Shown piece after piece: positions 25,563 to 34,431 of a DNA stretch of 64,000 nucleotides (positions are counted from its first letter, which is position 1; each line of letters starts with the position of its first letter). This DNA is from PALSA-1003 sp963791945 (GTDB taxonomy: Bacteria; Pseudomonadota; Gammaproteobacteria; Burkholderiales; Casimicrobiaceae), in contig CAWBUD010000002.1 in NCBI GenBank assembly GCA_963791945.1, positions 3,100,001 through 3,164,000 of the forward strand, in the 5' to 3' direction. Made by a program: the position numbers and the translations under genes. Below the pieces are notes generated by a model, which was given only the letters and a program-made list of their open reading frames with translations, was not told where the DNA came from and did not search any database.

Positions 25563-26414
25563 ATGGGATTTCGGCCAGCGAAATCTGCCGGACACATCCC
25601 GGAGCCGGTGCCGGCGCTCCCCTCGCCCGACTCCACGACACTGCGCGCCTTCCTCCTTTTGGAGCTGATCGCCAACGCGGAGCAACCCGCCACCCTCGAG
25701 GAGCTCACCCGCGCGAGCGGACTGCCGAAGCCGAGCGTCTACCGGATCCTGCACCTTCTCATTCGGGGTGAACTCGTCGAGCGCGAGGTCTCGGCCAAGC
25801 GCTACGTGGTCGGTCCCCGAGTGGGCGCTCTCTCGCTGGCGGTTCAGATGCATTCGCCCCAGCGGCGCGAGCGCCATGCGATCCTGTCGCGGCTGGTCGA
25901 CGAGATCGGCGAGACCTGCAACTTCACCATGCTCGACGGCAACGAGGCGGTGTACGTCGACCGCGTCGAGACCTCGGCGATCGTGCGCCTGCACATGCGC
26001 ATCGGCTCGCGCGTCCCCTTGCACTGCACGGCGAGCGGCAAGCTGTTCCTCGCGCATCTGCCGCAGAGCACGATGCGACGCCTGCTGCGCTCTTCGCCGC
26101 TCGAGCGCTATACCGAGCGCACGCTCACCAACGTCGATGCGCTCGAGCGCGAGCTTGCCAAAATCCGTATGAGCGGCATCGGCACGGACGGCGGCGAGTT
26201 TCTCGATGGATCGGTGTGCCTGGCGGTACCGGTGGTCGATCCGCGCGGGCGCGTATGCGCAGCGGTGGCTGTCCATGGCCCCGCACCGAGGATGACCTTG
26301 CGCAAGGGTTACACGTTCCTGCCAGCGATGCGGCGCGCGGCCGCCGCCATCGCGACGACGCTGGCTCCGCCGAGCGAGAATGCGACCCATCACTCGTTGC
26401 GACGGGTCGTCTAG
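25563..26414 (+). CDS. IclR-family transcriptional regulator
   Basis: The 283-residue protein has the N-terminal winged helix (TLRAFLLLELIANAEQPATL, then LPKPSVYRILHLLIRG) and the C-terminal effector domain (ERHAILSRLVDEIGETCNFTMLDG, VPLHCTASGKLFLAHLP). IclR proteins bind small acids and usually control adjacent catabolic genes. Only about 34 bases separate its start from that of the biotin-carrier gene, so one operator could control both directions. The following BKACE gene is likely part of its transcription unit. Confidence 0.93.
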   Translation: MGFRPAKSAGHIPEPVPALPSPDSTTLRAFLLLELIANAEQPATLEELTRASGLPKPSVYRILHLLIRGELVEREVSAKRYVVGPRVGALSLAVQMHSPQRRERHAILSRLVDEIGETCNFTMLDGNEAVYVDRVETSAIVRLHMRIGSRVPLHCTASGKLFLAHLPQSTMRRLLRSSPLERYTERTLTNVDALERELAKIRMSGIGTDGGEFLDGSVCLAVPVVDPRGRVCAAVAVHGPAPRMTLRKGYTFLPAMRRAAAAIATTLAPPSENATHHSLRRVV

Positions 26415-26434
26415 TGCGCGAGTCCCCCAACGCC

Positions 26435-27268
26435 ATGACTGCGCCCGTCATCATCACTGTGGCCATCACCGGGGCTCTCCCGCGCAAGAAGGACAGTCCC
26501 GCGGTGCCGGTGACGCCCGACGAGCAGATCGAGTCGACCCAGCAGGCGTTCGAGGCCGGCGCCTCGCTGGTGCATGTGCACGTGCGGAATCCGGACGAGT
26601 CGCCGAGCTCGGATCCGGAGCTCTACGGCCGCGTTCAGGAAGGCGTGCGCAAGCATTGTCCGGGAATGATCGTGCAGTTCTCGACCGGAGGTCGCGGCCG
26701 AGAGCAGTCCGAGCGGGGGGCGATGCTGCATCTGAAACCCGACATGGCCTCCCTCGCCACAGGTTCGGTCAATTTTCCGAATCGGGTCTACGAGAATCCG
26801 CCCGACTTCGTCGACGGTCTCGCTCAGATCATGCTCGATAACGGGATCAAACCCGAGGTCGAGGTGTTCGACCTGGCGATGCTCTACAACGCCGCGACTC
26901 TCGTGAAGCGGGGACTCATCAGGGATCCACCGCACGTGCAGTTCGTGCTTGGCATCCCGAACGCGATGCCGGCGCGCAGATCGATCTTCGATTTCCTGCG
27001 GAGCGAGCTCGCCGAGGTGCTGCCGAAGGCTACGTGGGTTGCGGCGGGCATCGGCCGTTTCCAGTGGGAAGTCAACCAATGGTGTCTCGGCGCCGGCGGA
27101 CACTGCCGCACCGGACTGGAGGACAACCTGCGCGCGACCGCCGATCGGCTGGCTGCGAGCAACGCCGAACTGGTGAAGAAGATCGTCGACGAGTGCGCGC
27201 GTTTCGACCGGCGGCCCGCCACCCCGGCCGAAGCGCGGCGGATTCTCGGACTCCAGTGCGCCGCTTGA
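26435..27268 (+). CDS. Beta-keto acid cleavage enzyme (BKACE, DUF849)
   Basis: The 277-residue protein starts PVIITVAITGALP, as most BKACE proteins do, and has the metal-binding HVHVRNP, the FSTGGRG and SLATGSVNFPNRVYENPP segments and VGAGI-like WVAAGIGRFQW. Family members use zinc to condense a 3-keto acid with acetyl-CoA, giving acetoacetate and a new CoA ester. A GTG at 26414 that overlaps the iclR-type stop is an alternative start. The gene fits the catabolic theme of the cluster; its keto-acid substrate is unknown. Confidence 0.88.
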   Translation: MTAPVIITVAITGALPRKKDSPAVPVTPDEQIESTQQAFEAGASLVHVHVRNPDESPSSDPELYGRVQEGVRKHCPGMIVQFSTGGRGREQSERGAMLHLKPDMASLATGSVNFPNRVYENPPDFVDGLAQIMLDNGIKPEVEVFDLAMLYNAATLVKRGLIRDPPHVQFVLGIPNAMPARRSIFDFLRSELAEVLPKATWVAAGIGRFQWEVNQWCLGAGGHCRTGLEDNLRATADRLAASNAELVKKIVDECARFDRRPATPAEARRILGLQCAA

Positions 27269-27347
27269 ATGTCTGAACGAAAGGCTTGAACAAGACCTCG
27301 TCCCGGGGCCGCCACTGCCACACCAACTTGAGCCGACAGGAGGAAGC

Positions 27348-28694
27348 ATGACCAGCGTCGCGAAACCCAGCTTGTTGTCCGATGCCGAGATCCGCAAGGT
27401 CGCATTCGCCAGCGCGATCGGCACCACCATCGAGTGGTACGACTTCTTCCTCTACAACACCTTCGCCGCACTGATTTTCAACAAGCTGTTCTTCCCGTCG
27501 TTCGATCCTCTGGTCGGGACGATGCTCGCCTTCACGACCGCGCTGGTGGGCTTCATCGCCCGCCCGGTCGCCGGCGTCATCTTCGGCCACTTCGGCGACC
27601 GGCTCGGGCGGAAGAAGATGCTGATCCTGACGCTGCTCATCATGGGGATCGGCACGTTCCTGATCGGACTGCTGCCCACGTACGAGGTCGCGGGCGTGTG
27701 GGCGCCGATCATGCTGCTGGTGCTGCGCATCTGCCAGGGGCTCGGCGTAGGCGGCGAGTGGGGCGGAGCGGTGCTGATGGCGGTCGAGCACTCGCCAGCA
27801 GGGCGTCGCGGCTTCTACGGCAGCTGGCCGCAGATCGGCGTGCCGGCGGGGCTGGCGCTCGCCACGGGGATGGTGGCACTGCTCACTCAGCTTCCCGGCG
27901 ACATGTTCCTGCAGGGTTGGTGGCGCGTCGCATTCCTCATTTCGGCGGTACTCGTGATCATCGGCGTGTACATCCGCATGAAGATCATGGAGACGCCCGC
28001 ATTCCAGCAGGTTCAGGCGACGCAGACGATCTCGCACGTGCCGTTCCTCGATCTCATGCGCAAGCACACCAAGCAGGTGTTGCTGGGGATGGGTTGCCGC
28101 TACATCGAAGGCGTGGCTTTCAACATCTATGGCGTATTCGTCATCACCTACATCGTCACGGCGTTGAAGATGCCGCGCACGACCGCGCTGCTGGCGGTAA
28201 CGGCCGCATCGCTCATAATGATCTTCTTCATTCCGGTCTTCGGCCGCCTTTCCGATCGACTCGGACGCCGCCGCGTGTTCGGTATCGCGGCCGCGTTGAC
28301 GGGCCTGCTCGCCTTTCCGTCGTTCTGGGCGATGTCGAACGCGGCCGGCAACGGTCTCGTCGTTGCGCTGGCGATCATTATTCCGTTCGGCATCGTCTAT
28401 GCCGCGGTGTACGGGCCCGAAGCGGCGCTGTTCTCGGAGCTCTTCGATACGCGCGTCCGCTACAGCGGCATTTCGTTCGTCTACCAGTTCTCCGGCATCT
28501 TCGCGAGCGGGCTCACGCCGATCATCGCCACTGCGCTGCTCAAGGAGGGTGACGGCCAGCCGTGGCTGATCGCGGGCTACATGCTCATCGTCGGGATCAT
28601 CAGCGCGGTGTGCGCCTATGCTCTAAAGGAGACGGCGCACACGGAGATGATTGCATCGACGGAACGTGCGGCCGCCCCGAGCCCGGGCGACTGA
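27348..28694 (+). CDS. MFS permease, metabolite:H+ symporter (MHS) family
   Basis: The 448-residue protein starts after AGGAGG and has twelve predicted helices. IEWYDFFLYNTFAALIFNKLFFP and the cytoplasmic loop FGHFGDRLGRKKMLILTLLIMG are the hallmarks of the ShiA/ProP/KgtP group, and GEWGGAVLMAVEHSP is the matching helix-5 motif. These import mono- and dicarboxylates or betaines with protons. It is the second uptake system of the cluster and probably imports the acid degraded by the BKACE and carboxyltransferase enzymes. Confidence 0.93.
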   Translation: MTSVAKPSLLSDAEIRKVAFASAIGTTIEWYDFFLYNTFAALIFNKLFFPSFDPLVGTMLAFTTALVGFIARPVAGVIFGHFGDRLGRKKMLILTLLIMGIGTFLIGLLPTYEVAGVWAPIMLLVLRICQGLGVGGEWGGAVLMAVEHSPAGRRGFYGSWPQIGVPAGLALATGMVALLTQLPGDMFLQGWWRVAFLISAVLVIIGVYIRMKIMETPAFQQVQATQTISHVPFLDLMRKHTKQVLLGMGCRYIEGVAFNIYGVFVITYIVTALKMPRTTALLAVTAASLIMIFFIPVFGRLSDRLGRRRVFGIAAALTGLLAFPSFWAMSNAAGNGLVVALAIIIPFGIVYAAVYGPEAALFSELFDTRVRYSGISFVYQFSGIFASGLTPIIATALLKEGDGQPWLIAGYMLIVGIISAVCAYALKETAHTEMIASTERAAAPSPGD

Positions 28695-28789
28695 CGCGGA
28701 TGGCGCCGTAGCCGAAGCCCCGGGCCGAGCGCTTCAGCGCGCTGCCCGGGAACGACACGGCCCGTGTACGGCCCCCCGGGGTTTGCTCC

Positions 28790-28806
28790 CGCTCAGCCCG
28801 GGCTAC
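28790..28806. repeat. Short REP-like repeat, copy C
   Basis: CGCTCAGCCCGGGCTAC occurs here and, identical over 17 bases, at 54017-54033. Both lie between genes and contain the self-complementary CCCGGG. The surrounding 28695-28883 gap holds no gene that I can support. Confidence 0.5.
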
Positions 28807-28883
28807 CGTCCTACGGTCGCCGCGGATCGCGATAGACGAGCGCCCGCGCGGGCGGTCGCAGGTAAAATCGCGCCCATCCCATC

Positions 28884-29633
28884 ATGAATCTCGGACTCGA
28901 CGGCAAGGTCGCGCTGGTCACGGGCGCGGGCGGCGGCATCGGCGCGGCGATCGCGCAGGTGCTCGCCGGCGAAGGCTGCGTCGTCTACTTCGGCGACGCC
29001 GACTTCCAGGCCGCCGCGCGCGCCGCCGCGGCCGGAGCGCGACCCGGGCATGCGCTCGAGCTCGACGTCGGCGATTCAACGTCTCTCCAGCGCAGCGCAG
29101 GGCGCATCGCGGCCGAGCGCGGCAGGATCGACATCCTGGTCAACAACGCGGGGATCCTAAAGACCGGCTCGATCATCGACGCGACAATCGCCGACTGGGA
29201 CCAGGTGTGCCGCGTGAACCTTTCCGGCGTGTATTACTGCAGCAAAGCGGTGCTGCCCTTCATGCTCGAACGCAGGTCCGGCAAGATCGTCAACATCGCG
29301 TCGGTGTCCGCGGCGAAGGGCGGCGGGGCCTTCGGCAACGTGCTCTACGGCACGACCAAGGCCGGCGTGGTCGCGCTCACCAAGGGCATGGCGCGCGACC
29401 TGGGCCCGTTCGGCATCAACGTCAACTGCATCGCTCCCGCAGTGACGGAAACGGGAATGACGCGCGCGTTGCTAACGCCGGAGCGGCGACAGGCCGTCCT
29501 GGCGTCGATCCCTCTGGGGCGCTTCGCGACGACGGACGACATCGCCAACATGGTGCTGATCCTGGCTTCCGATATCTCTTCCTACGTCACCGGCGAGACG
29601 ATCGTCGTCGATGGCGGCTATCTGACGCGCTGA
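28884..29633 (+). CDS. SDR-family oxidoreductase (FabG-like)
   Basis: The 249-residue classical short-chain dehydrogenase has the NAD(P)-binding TGAGGGIGAAIA, NNAG (ILVNNAGIL), the catalytic Ser in NIASVSA, YGTTK for Tyr and Lys, and the C-terminal YVTGETIVVDGGYLTR. It should oxidise or reduce a hydroxyl/keto substrate. An acidic residue after the second beta strand (FGDADF) favours NAD over NADP. It could serve the neighbouring catabolic cluster, but 190 bases separate it from the permease gene. Confidence 0.9.
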   Translation: MNLGLDGKVALVTGAGGGIGAAIAQVLAGEGCVVYFGDADFQAAARAAAAGARPGHALELDVGDSTSLQRSAGRIAAERGRIDILVNNAGILKTGSIIDATIADWDQVCRVNLSGVYYCSKAVLPFMLERRSGKIVNIASVSAAKGGGAFGNVLYGTTKAGVVALTKGMARDLGPFGINVNCIAPAVTETGMTRALLTPERRQAVLASIPLGRFATTDDIANMVLILASDISSYVTGETIVVDGGYLTR

Positions 29634-29726
29634 ACGGCAGCCGAGTCGGCAAATTGAATTTGTAGCTCGGTTCGACAACTCTGTTTGGTGATTCTCTTTG
29701 GCAACGAAGTCGACAAGGACTCAATC

Positions 29727-30335
29727 GTGAAGCTCTTCTATTCGCCGAATTCACCGTACGCTCGCAAATGCCTCGTCGTCGCCCATGAGCTGGGTCTGCG
29801 CGAACGCATCGAGACCCTGGCCGCGAACGCGACCCCCACCAAGCGCGATCCCGAGATCGCCGCGAAGAACCCGCTCTCCAAGGTGCCCACGCTCGTGGCC
29901 GACGACGGAACGGTGCTCTACGACAGTCCGGTCATCGCCGAGTACCTCAACGCTCTCGGCCGGGGCAACCTGATCCCGCGCGACGGACCGGCGCGCTGGA
30001 ACGTGCTGGTCGAGCAAGCGCTCGGCGATGGCATTCTCGATGCCGCGATCCTCGCGCGCTACGAAACGGCGTTACGCCCCGAGAGTCTCCGCTGGAACGA
30101 CTGGACCTCCGGACAGCTCGACAAGGTCGGCGGCGGGCTCGACGAGCTCGAGCGGCGCGCGGCGCGCTTCGGCGATCGCGTCGATCTGGGCACGATTACG
30201 CTCGCCTGCATGCTCGGCTACATCGAGCTGCGCTTCGCTGCCCTCGAGTGGCGGAAGAAGCGACCGAACGCCGCGGCCTGGTTCGAGAAATTCGCTGCGC
30301 GCGAATCGATGGTGAAGACGGCCCCGCCGGGCTGA
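29727..30335 (+). CDS. Glutathione S-transferase family protein
   Basis: The GTG at 29727 follows AAGGA and gives 202 residues beginning with the thioredoxin-fold KLFYSPNSPYARKC. Family features are NPLSKVPTLVADDGTVLYDSPVIAEYLN (with the cis-Pro and glutathione-binding Asp-Ser) and a helical C-terminal domain ending in WFEKFAARESM. Beta-type bacterial GSTs of this form act in detoxification or as isomerases. An upstream ATG at 29685 would add 14 residues outside the conserved fold. Confidence 0.9.
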   Translation: MKLFYSPNSPYARKCLVVAHELGLRERIETLAANATPTKRDPEIAAKNPLSKVPTLVADDGTVLYDSPVIAEYLNALGRGNLIPRDGPARWNVLVEQALGDGILDAAILARYETALRPESLRWNDWTSGQLDKVGGGLDELERRAARFGDRVDLGTITLACMLGYIELRFAALEWRKKRPNAAAWFEKFAARESMVKTAPPG

Positions 30336-30389
30336 GGCGGAACCGCGTTCGCTTTCCGCCCCGTGCGCGGTCGGCGAGCAAGCCCGGCG

Positions 30390-32510
30390 TCACTCCCAGC
30401 GCGAGCGCACTTTCGCCGCGAGATCGATCGCCAGCCGGGGTTCCGCGATCCCATCGGTACTGCGCTCCATTCCTTCGGCCCGCGGCCACACCGAAGATTC
30501 GAACAGACCGGCGATCTCCTCCGGGATGAAGCGCGTGCGCGCCGCGTACACGTGTCGGTCGCCTTGCGCCGCTTGCGCGTGGACGTAGAACCGTTGCGGG
30601 ACGACGAGGTGCAGATGATCCTTGGCGCGTGTCATCGCGACGTACAGGAGCCTCCGCTCCTCCTCGATCTCCTCGCTCGAGCCGGTCGCCATATCCGACG
30701 GGATGCACCCATCGACGACGTTGAGCACGTGCACCGTTTTCCATTCCTGACCCTTGGCCGAGTGGATGGTCGAGAGCACGAGGTAATCGTCGTCGCGACC
30801 CGGCGCATCGGCCTCGTCGCTCGTCGCGCCGGGAGGATCGAGCGCGAGCTCGGTGAGAAACCGTTCCCGCGACGGATACGTGGCCGCGATCTCCCGAAGC
30901 TGGACGATGTCGCGCTGCCGTACGAACGCGTCTTCGTACAGACGCTGGAGATGCGGCTCGTACCAGCGCGCAACCTGCTCGAGCTCGGTGGGCCAGGTCG
31001 ATTGCCGGCCGCGCAGCGATGCAAACACGCTCGCGAATCGCGCCCAGTCGTCGGCCGCCGCAGGCGCCACGGCGAAGGCGAGAAGCGCCGACACAGGATC
31101 TGCGCTCGCCTCCATGGAATCGAGAAGGCGCGCAGCCGTCGCGGGTCCGACGCCCGGGAGCAGGCACGCCACCCGAATCCCCGCCATGCGGCCCCGTGGA
31201 TTCTCGACCCAGCGGAGCACGCTGAGCACGTCTTTCACGTGTGCCGCTTCGAGGAATCTCAAGCCCCCGTACTTGACGAACGGAATGCCGCGACGCGTGA
31301 GCTCCACTTCGAGCTGTGCGCTGTGATGGGAGCTGCGGAAGAGCACCGCCTGCGATCTGAGTGCGATCCCCGCCTCGTGGTAGGCGAGCACGCGCTCGGC
31401 CACGCAGCATGCCTGGTCGGCCTCGTCGCGCACGGCCACGATGCCGGGCTTCTCGCCGCACTTGCGCTCGCTCCTCAGATTCTTGGTGAAGCGCTCGGCA
31501 GCGAGACCGATGACCGCATTCGAGGCGTCGAGAATCGGCTGCGTCGAGCGGTAGTTGAGCTCCAGAGTGACCACCCGCGCGCGCCCGGGAAATTGCGACG
31601 GAAAGTCGAGAATGTTGCGCACCGTCGCAGCGCGGAACGAGTAGATCGACTGCGCGTCGTCGCCGACCACGGTCACGCCGCGCCCATCGGGCTTGAGCGC
31701 GAGAATGATCTGGGCCTGCAGGCGGTTGGTGTCCTGGTACTCGTCGACGAGCACGTGATCGAAGCGCTCGCTGATCTCTCGCGCCATCGTCGCATCCTCG
31801 ACCGCGTGCGCCCAATAGAGCAGGAGGTCGTCGTAGTCGAGCACGCTCTGCGCCTGCTTCGCCACGGTGTACGCGGCGAAGAGCTTCCTCAATTCCGCTT
31901 CCCAGTGTGCGCACCACGGGAATGCGCTGCGCAGCACGTCAGGGAGCGCGCTGCAGCCGTTCACCGTGCGGGAGTAAACGGCGAGGCACGTCGCCTTGCC
32001 GGGGAAGCGCGTCTTCGCTGTGCCTAACCCAAGCTCGTGCCGGGCGATGGCGAAGAGGTCCTCCGAATCGATGCGGTCCTGGATGGTGAACGACTCGGAG
32101 AGCCCGACACGCGCCGCGTACTCACGGAGCAGCCTCGCGCCGATGCTGTGAAACGTGCCGGACCACGGCAAGGCCTCGATCTGCGTCCGACCGAGGACGC
32201 GCTGCAGGATTCGGCTGGCGCGCCGTTCCATTTCGGTGGCCGCTCGGCGCGAAAATGTGAGCAGCATGATGCGACGCGGGTCTGCTCCGCGGCACACGAG
32301 GTGCGCGACGCGATACGCCAGCGTGTTTGTTTTGCCGGAGCCGGCACCGGCGATGACCAGCAGCGGCCCGGCGTCGCGTGCCCGATCGTCGCACGCGTGC
32401 TCGACCGCACGCCGCTGCTCGGCGTTGAGCACGTCCAGGTAATCGTCTGCGGCGCCCCGGGCGAGCCGGCCGCCCGCCAGAACAGGCAGAACGCGAAGCG
32501 TGGCATCCAT
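30390..32510 (-). CDS. UvrD/Rep-family superfamily 1 DNA helicase
   Basis: The 706-residue protein has the SF1A helicase motifs in order: Q motif LNAEQRRAVEHA, Walker A GAGSGKTNTL, Ia LLTFSRRAATEM, Walker B VDEYQDTN, III VVGDDAQSIYSFR, IV LELNYRSTQPIL, V VLSTIHSAKGQEW and VI LLYVAMTRAKDHL. It should unwind DNA 3'-5'. The C terminus lacks an obvious extension beyond domain 2B. The start lies only 41 bases from the end of the IS1595-type element, which inserted immediately upstream and may have replaced its promoter or cut it from an operon. Confidence 0.93.
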   Translation of the reverse strand: MDATLRVLPVLAGGRLARGAADDYLDVLNAEQRRAVEHACDDRARDAGPLLVIAGAGSGKTNTLAYRVAHLVCRGADPRRIMLLTFSRRAATEMERRASRILQRVLGRTQIEALPWSGTFHSIGARLLREYAARVGLSESFTIQDRIDSEDLFAIARHELGLGTAKTRFPGKATCLAVYSRTVNGCSALPDVLRSAFPWCAHWEAELRKLFAAYTVAKQAQSVLDYDDLLLYWAHAVEDATMAREISERFDHVLVDEYQDTNRLQAQIILALKPDGRGVTVVGDDAQSIYSFRAATVRNILDFPSQFPGRARVVTLELNYRSTQPILDASNAVIGLAAERFTKNLRSERKCGEKPGIVAVRDEADQACCVAERVLAYHEAGIALRSQAVLFRSSHHSAQLEVELTRRGIPFVKYGGLRFLEAAHVKDVLSVLRWVENPRGRMAGIRVACLLPGVGPATAARLLDSMEASADPVSALLAFAVAPAAADDWARFASVFASLRGRQSTWPTELEQVARWYEPHLQRLYEDAFVRQRDIVQLREIAATYPSRERFLTELALDPPGATSDEADAPGRDDDYLVLSTIHSAKGQEWKTVHVLNVVDGCIPSDMATGSSEEIEEERRLLYVAMTRAKDHLHLVVPQRFYVHAQAAQGDRHVYAARTRFIPEEIAGLFESSVWPRAEGMERSTDGIAEPRLAIDLAAKVRSRWE

Positions 32511-32543
32511 GTCGAACCGTTATCGAACGAACGTTCGACGGAG

Positions 32544-32551
32544 CTTACCAC
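32544..32551. repeat. Target-site duplication, left copy
   Basis: CTTACCAC directly abuts the left inverted repeat and is repeated exactly at 35752-35759 beyond the right inverted repeat. Eight bases is the duplication length made by IS1595-family transposases. Confidence 0.9.
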
Positions 32552-32574
32552 GGCAATTATATACTTGACAGGAC
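32552..32574 (+). repeat. Left terminal inverted repeat
   Basis: The 23 bases are identical to the reverse complement of 35729-35751. Reading outwards towards the helicase gene, the repeat contains TATAAT (complement of 32556-32561), a potential -10 element. Confidence 0.92.
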
Positions 32575-32686
32575 CTCCCTATAGCTAACCGCCAAGGCAT
32601 CAAAGCAGTCTCATAGCTTCAGCGCTTGCAATGAGCGCATATTCCTATATCATGGGCGCCATTCGCTCATGAGAGTCCCGAGAGCT

Positions 32687-33235
32687 ATGAAAGATACCCA
32701 CGTAATTGCGGCCCAGCGCGAACGCGCCGAGCTGACGCAGAAATGTGCCGAACTGACGCAGCGGGTTGAGGCGATCAACAAGCGAATCGCCGAACTAGAA
32801 ACGTTCATCCGAGTGGCGGGAACGCTTACTGTGCCTGAGCCACCATCGACAAGACCGCGTTTGAGCAGGCCGAGCTCGGACCTCGTTATCCGACACGATG
32901 TGCCGATTCCACAGACGTTTAAGGCACAAGTCATCAAGTTCACCGAGGACATGCTGACTGAAACCAAATGGATGAAGACTAAGGATATCGTGGCGCTTCT
33001 CGAAAAGAACGGCGTGACGATCAATACGGCTGGCAACAAGGTTGTTCGTATTTCCCAAATCCTCGTTAAGCAAAAGGAGAAGTTTTCGAGCAGCCGGAAA
33101 CGGGGATGGACGCTGCGACAGGCAAGGATCGATTCCCCAAAAGGTAAAGGGCCGAACGCGCGAACGTCCAGCCCTTTGGGTGCAACCACGTCCCACCGGG
33201 GACAGCCGATGCTGGCGGCCCTGTCCAGCGACTAG
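32687..33235 (+). CDS. Transposon cargo: coiled-coil protein with possible winged-helix domain
   Basis: The protein (182 residues; an ATG at 32669 would add six) has an N-terminal coiled coil (about 8-45, with two near-identical AELTQ repeats), a Pro/Ser-rich linker and a helical domain at about 85-145 (MKTKDIVALLEKNGVTI, then VVRISQILVKQ and a basic SSSRKRGWTL). The order helix-helix-basic hairpin resembles a winged helix, so DNA binding is possible, but no family is recognised. It is the only cargo gene on this strand and is divergent in orientation from the protease operon. Confidence 0.65.
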   Translation: MKDTHVIAAQRERAELTQKCAELTQRVEAINKRIAELETFIRVAGTLTVPEPPSTRPRLSRPSSDLVIRHDVPIPQTFKAQVIKFTEDMLTETKWMKTKDIVALLEKNGVTINTAGNKVVRISQILVKQKEKFSSSRKRGWTLRQARIDSPKGKGPNARTSSPLGATTSHRGQPMLAALSSD

Positions 33236-33341
33236 AGAAAGGAAATGGAACAGCTAGCAACTGTCGGGCTGAATACCGCGCCACTAAATATGGCGGCCAC
33301 GGTATGGCGGCCCATTACCAGGTTACTCGCCGCGCCCAGGG

Positions 33342-33530
33342 CTACTTAGGGCGTTTCCTCGCTCTTGCGGCTCGGGGTGCAATGCTCCGCGCCCCGTCTT
33401 GATTTTCTATCACTGGCGGCGGTTTATCAAGCTTTTTTGATGCCAACTTGCCGGCAGGTTTTGGCACGCGCGCAATTCGCGCTAATGCCTCACCGAAATC
33501 CATCGGTAACTTGACCGGCTTTTCTCGCAT
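33342..33530 (-). CDS. Transposon cargo: small protein of unknown function
   Basis: The start at 33530 follows a GGAG about ten bases upstream and gives 62 residues. The first half, PVKLPMDFGEALARIARV, is a compact amphipathic segment; the rest is Pro-, Lys- and Arg-rich and probably disordered. It begins 22 bases after the stop of the protease gene and is almost certainly cotranscribed with it. The size and basic tail would fit a small adaptor or antitoxin-like partner, but that is speculation. Confidence 0.55.
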   Translation of the reverse strand: MREKPVKLPMDFGEALARIARVPKPAGKLASKKLDKPPPVIENQDGARSIAPRAARARKRPK

Positions 33531-33552
33531 TGGGGGATGCTCCGTTACATCA

Positions 33553-34431
33553 TTACTTCGGCCTGCCAATCGAATATTTGGCTCCTTCGAAAATCTTCCC
33601 TAACCCCTTAGCTTTGGAATCATAGTCGTATAGGCAATACAGCAACCATAGACGCCGCCATAACTCGTCATCCGGCGGAAGGTACTCTACGTCTAGGCCA
33701 AGTTGCTTTGCCTCGCTATTGTCGATGACTGCGCCGTGGGATTTGTAGCCAGTGCTGCTGGAGATTTTGTTAATCACGTCCTGAACTTCAACATCACTCT
33801 TGCCGCTCATCATCCCCCGCTTCAATACATCGGTCGCCAAAGCCCTGGTTCGATCAACGGCAAGTTGGAATAGGTCGCGTATGTGTTGAGGCTGCGCAGG
33901 GTCCTTGGCCAATAGCTCAGCAGGTACGTATCCCGCATTTGTCGTCTTTACCTGTGGATCGATTGGGCCTAATTCGGAATTGATGCCGAGGACTATCTTG
34001 CTGGACGAGATTGCGATAACCGTGCCCGCAGACTTCGCCCAGCTGGGCACGATAACGCGATAGTCATTCGTTCGTTGGCGAAGGATGGAGATAATCTTCT
34101 CCGTCGCGTCGATATTGCCACCGGGTGTTTGAATGAATAGGTCGCACGCATCTCCCGTTATCCCCAGCAGGATCTCGGAAATATCGTCTGGATCGGTGTG
34201 GTTAATCTCTTGGTCTAGTTGCGAGAAGTAGACCAAGAGCGGGCGACCGGTAAGAGTTTCTATATCGCCAATCAGCAATTGGCGTACGTATCGGTCCTTC
34301 TCTTTTGCCCAATATTTTGGCGATTGCGCCGGAAGCTCAGCCGAGCGCGGAAACTGATTCGCCCTCGCGTCACTTGCCCCCTTCGCTTTGGGCGACGGGT
34401 TTTTTTGCGGTTTCTCCGCTTGGGAAGACAT
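33553..34431 (-). CDS. Transposon cargo: SDH-family Clp-fold serine protease
   Basis: The 292-residue protein belongs to the serine dehydrogenase proteinase (SDH_protease) group of the ClpP/crotonase fold. Evidence is the strand-turn QTPGGNIDATEKI (102-113), the nucleophile segment PSWAKSAGTVIAISSS with Ser134 as probable nucleophile, and NSELGPIDPQ (151-160). Residues 1-40 are disordered and Pro/Lys-rich, and no signal peptide or membrane helix is obvious. It should be a cytoplasmic peptidase with unknown targets. It overlaps the small upstream gene by about 60 bases and has a weak ribosome site, suggesting coupled translation. Confidence 0.8.
   Translation of the reverse strand: MSSQAEKPQKNPSPKAKGASDARANQFPRSAELPAQSPKYWAKEKDRYVRQLLIGDIETLTGRPLLVYFSQLDQEINHTDPDDISEILLGITGDACDLFIQTPGGNIDATEKIISILRQRTNDYRVIVPSWAKSAGTVIAISSSKIVLGINSELGPIDPQVKTTNAGYVPAELLAKDPAQPQHIRDLFQLAVDRTRALATDVLKRGMMSGKSDVEVQDVINKISSSTGYKSHGAVIDNSEAKQLGLDVEYLPPDDELWRRLWLLYCLYDYDSKAKGLGKIFEGAKYSIGRPK

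Noticed and set aside
30336..30360. GGCGGAA/TTCCGCC hairpin between the GST and helicase genes
   Set aside because: The stem is only seven bases with an 11-base loop and no T-run; it could be chance in this GC-rich DNA.
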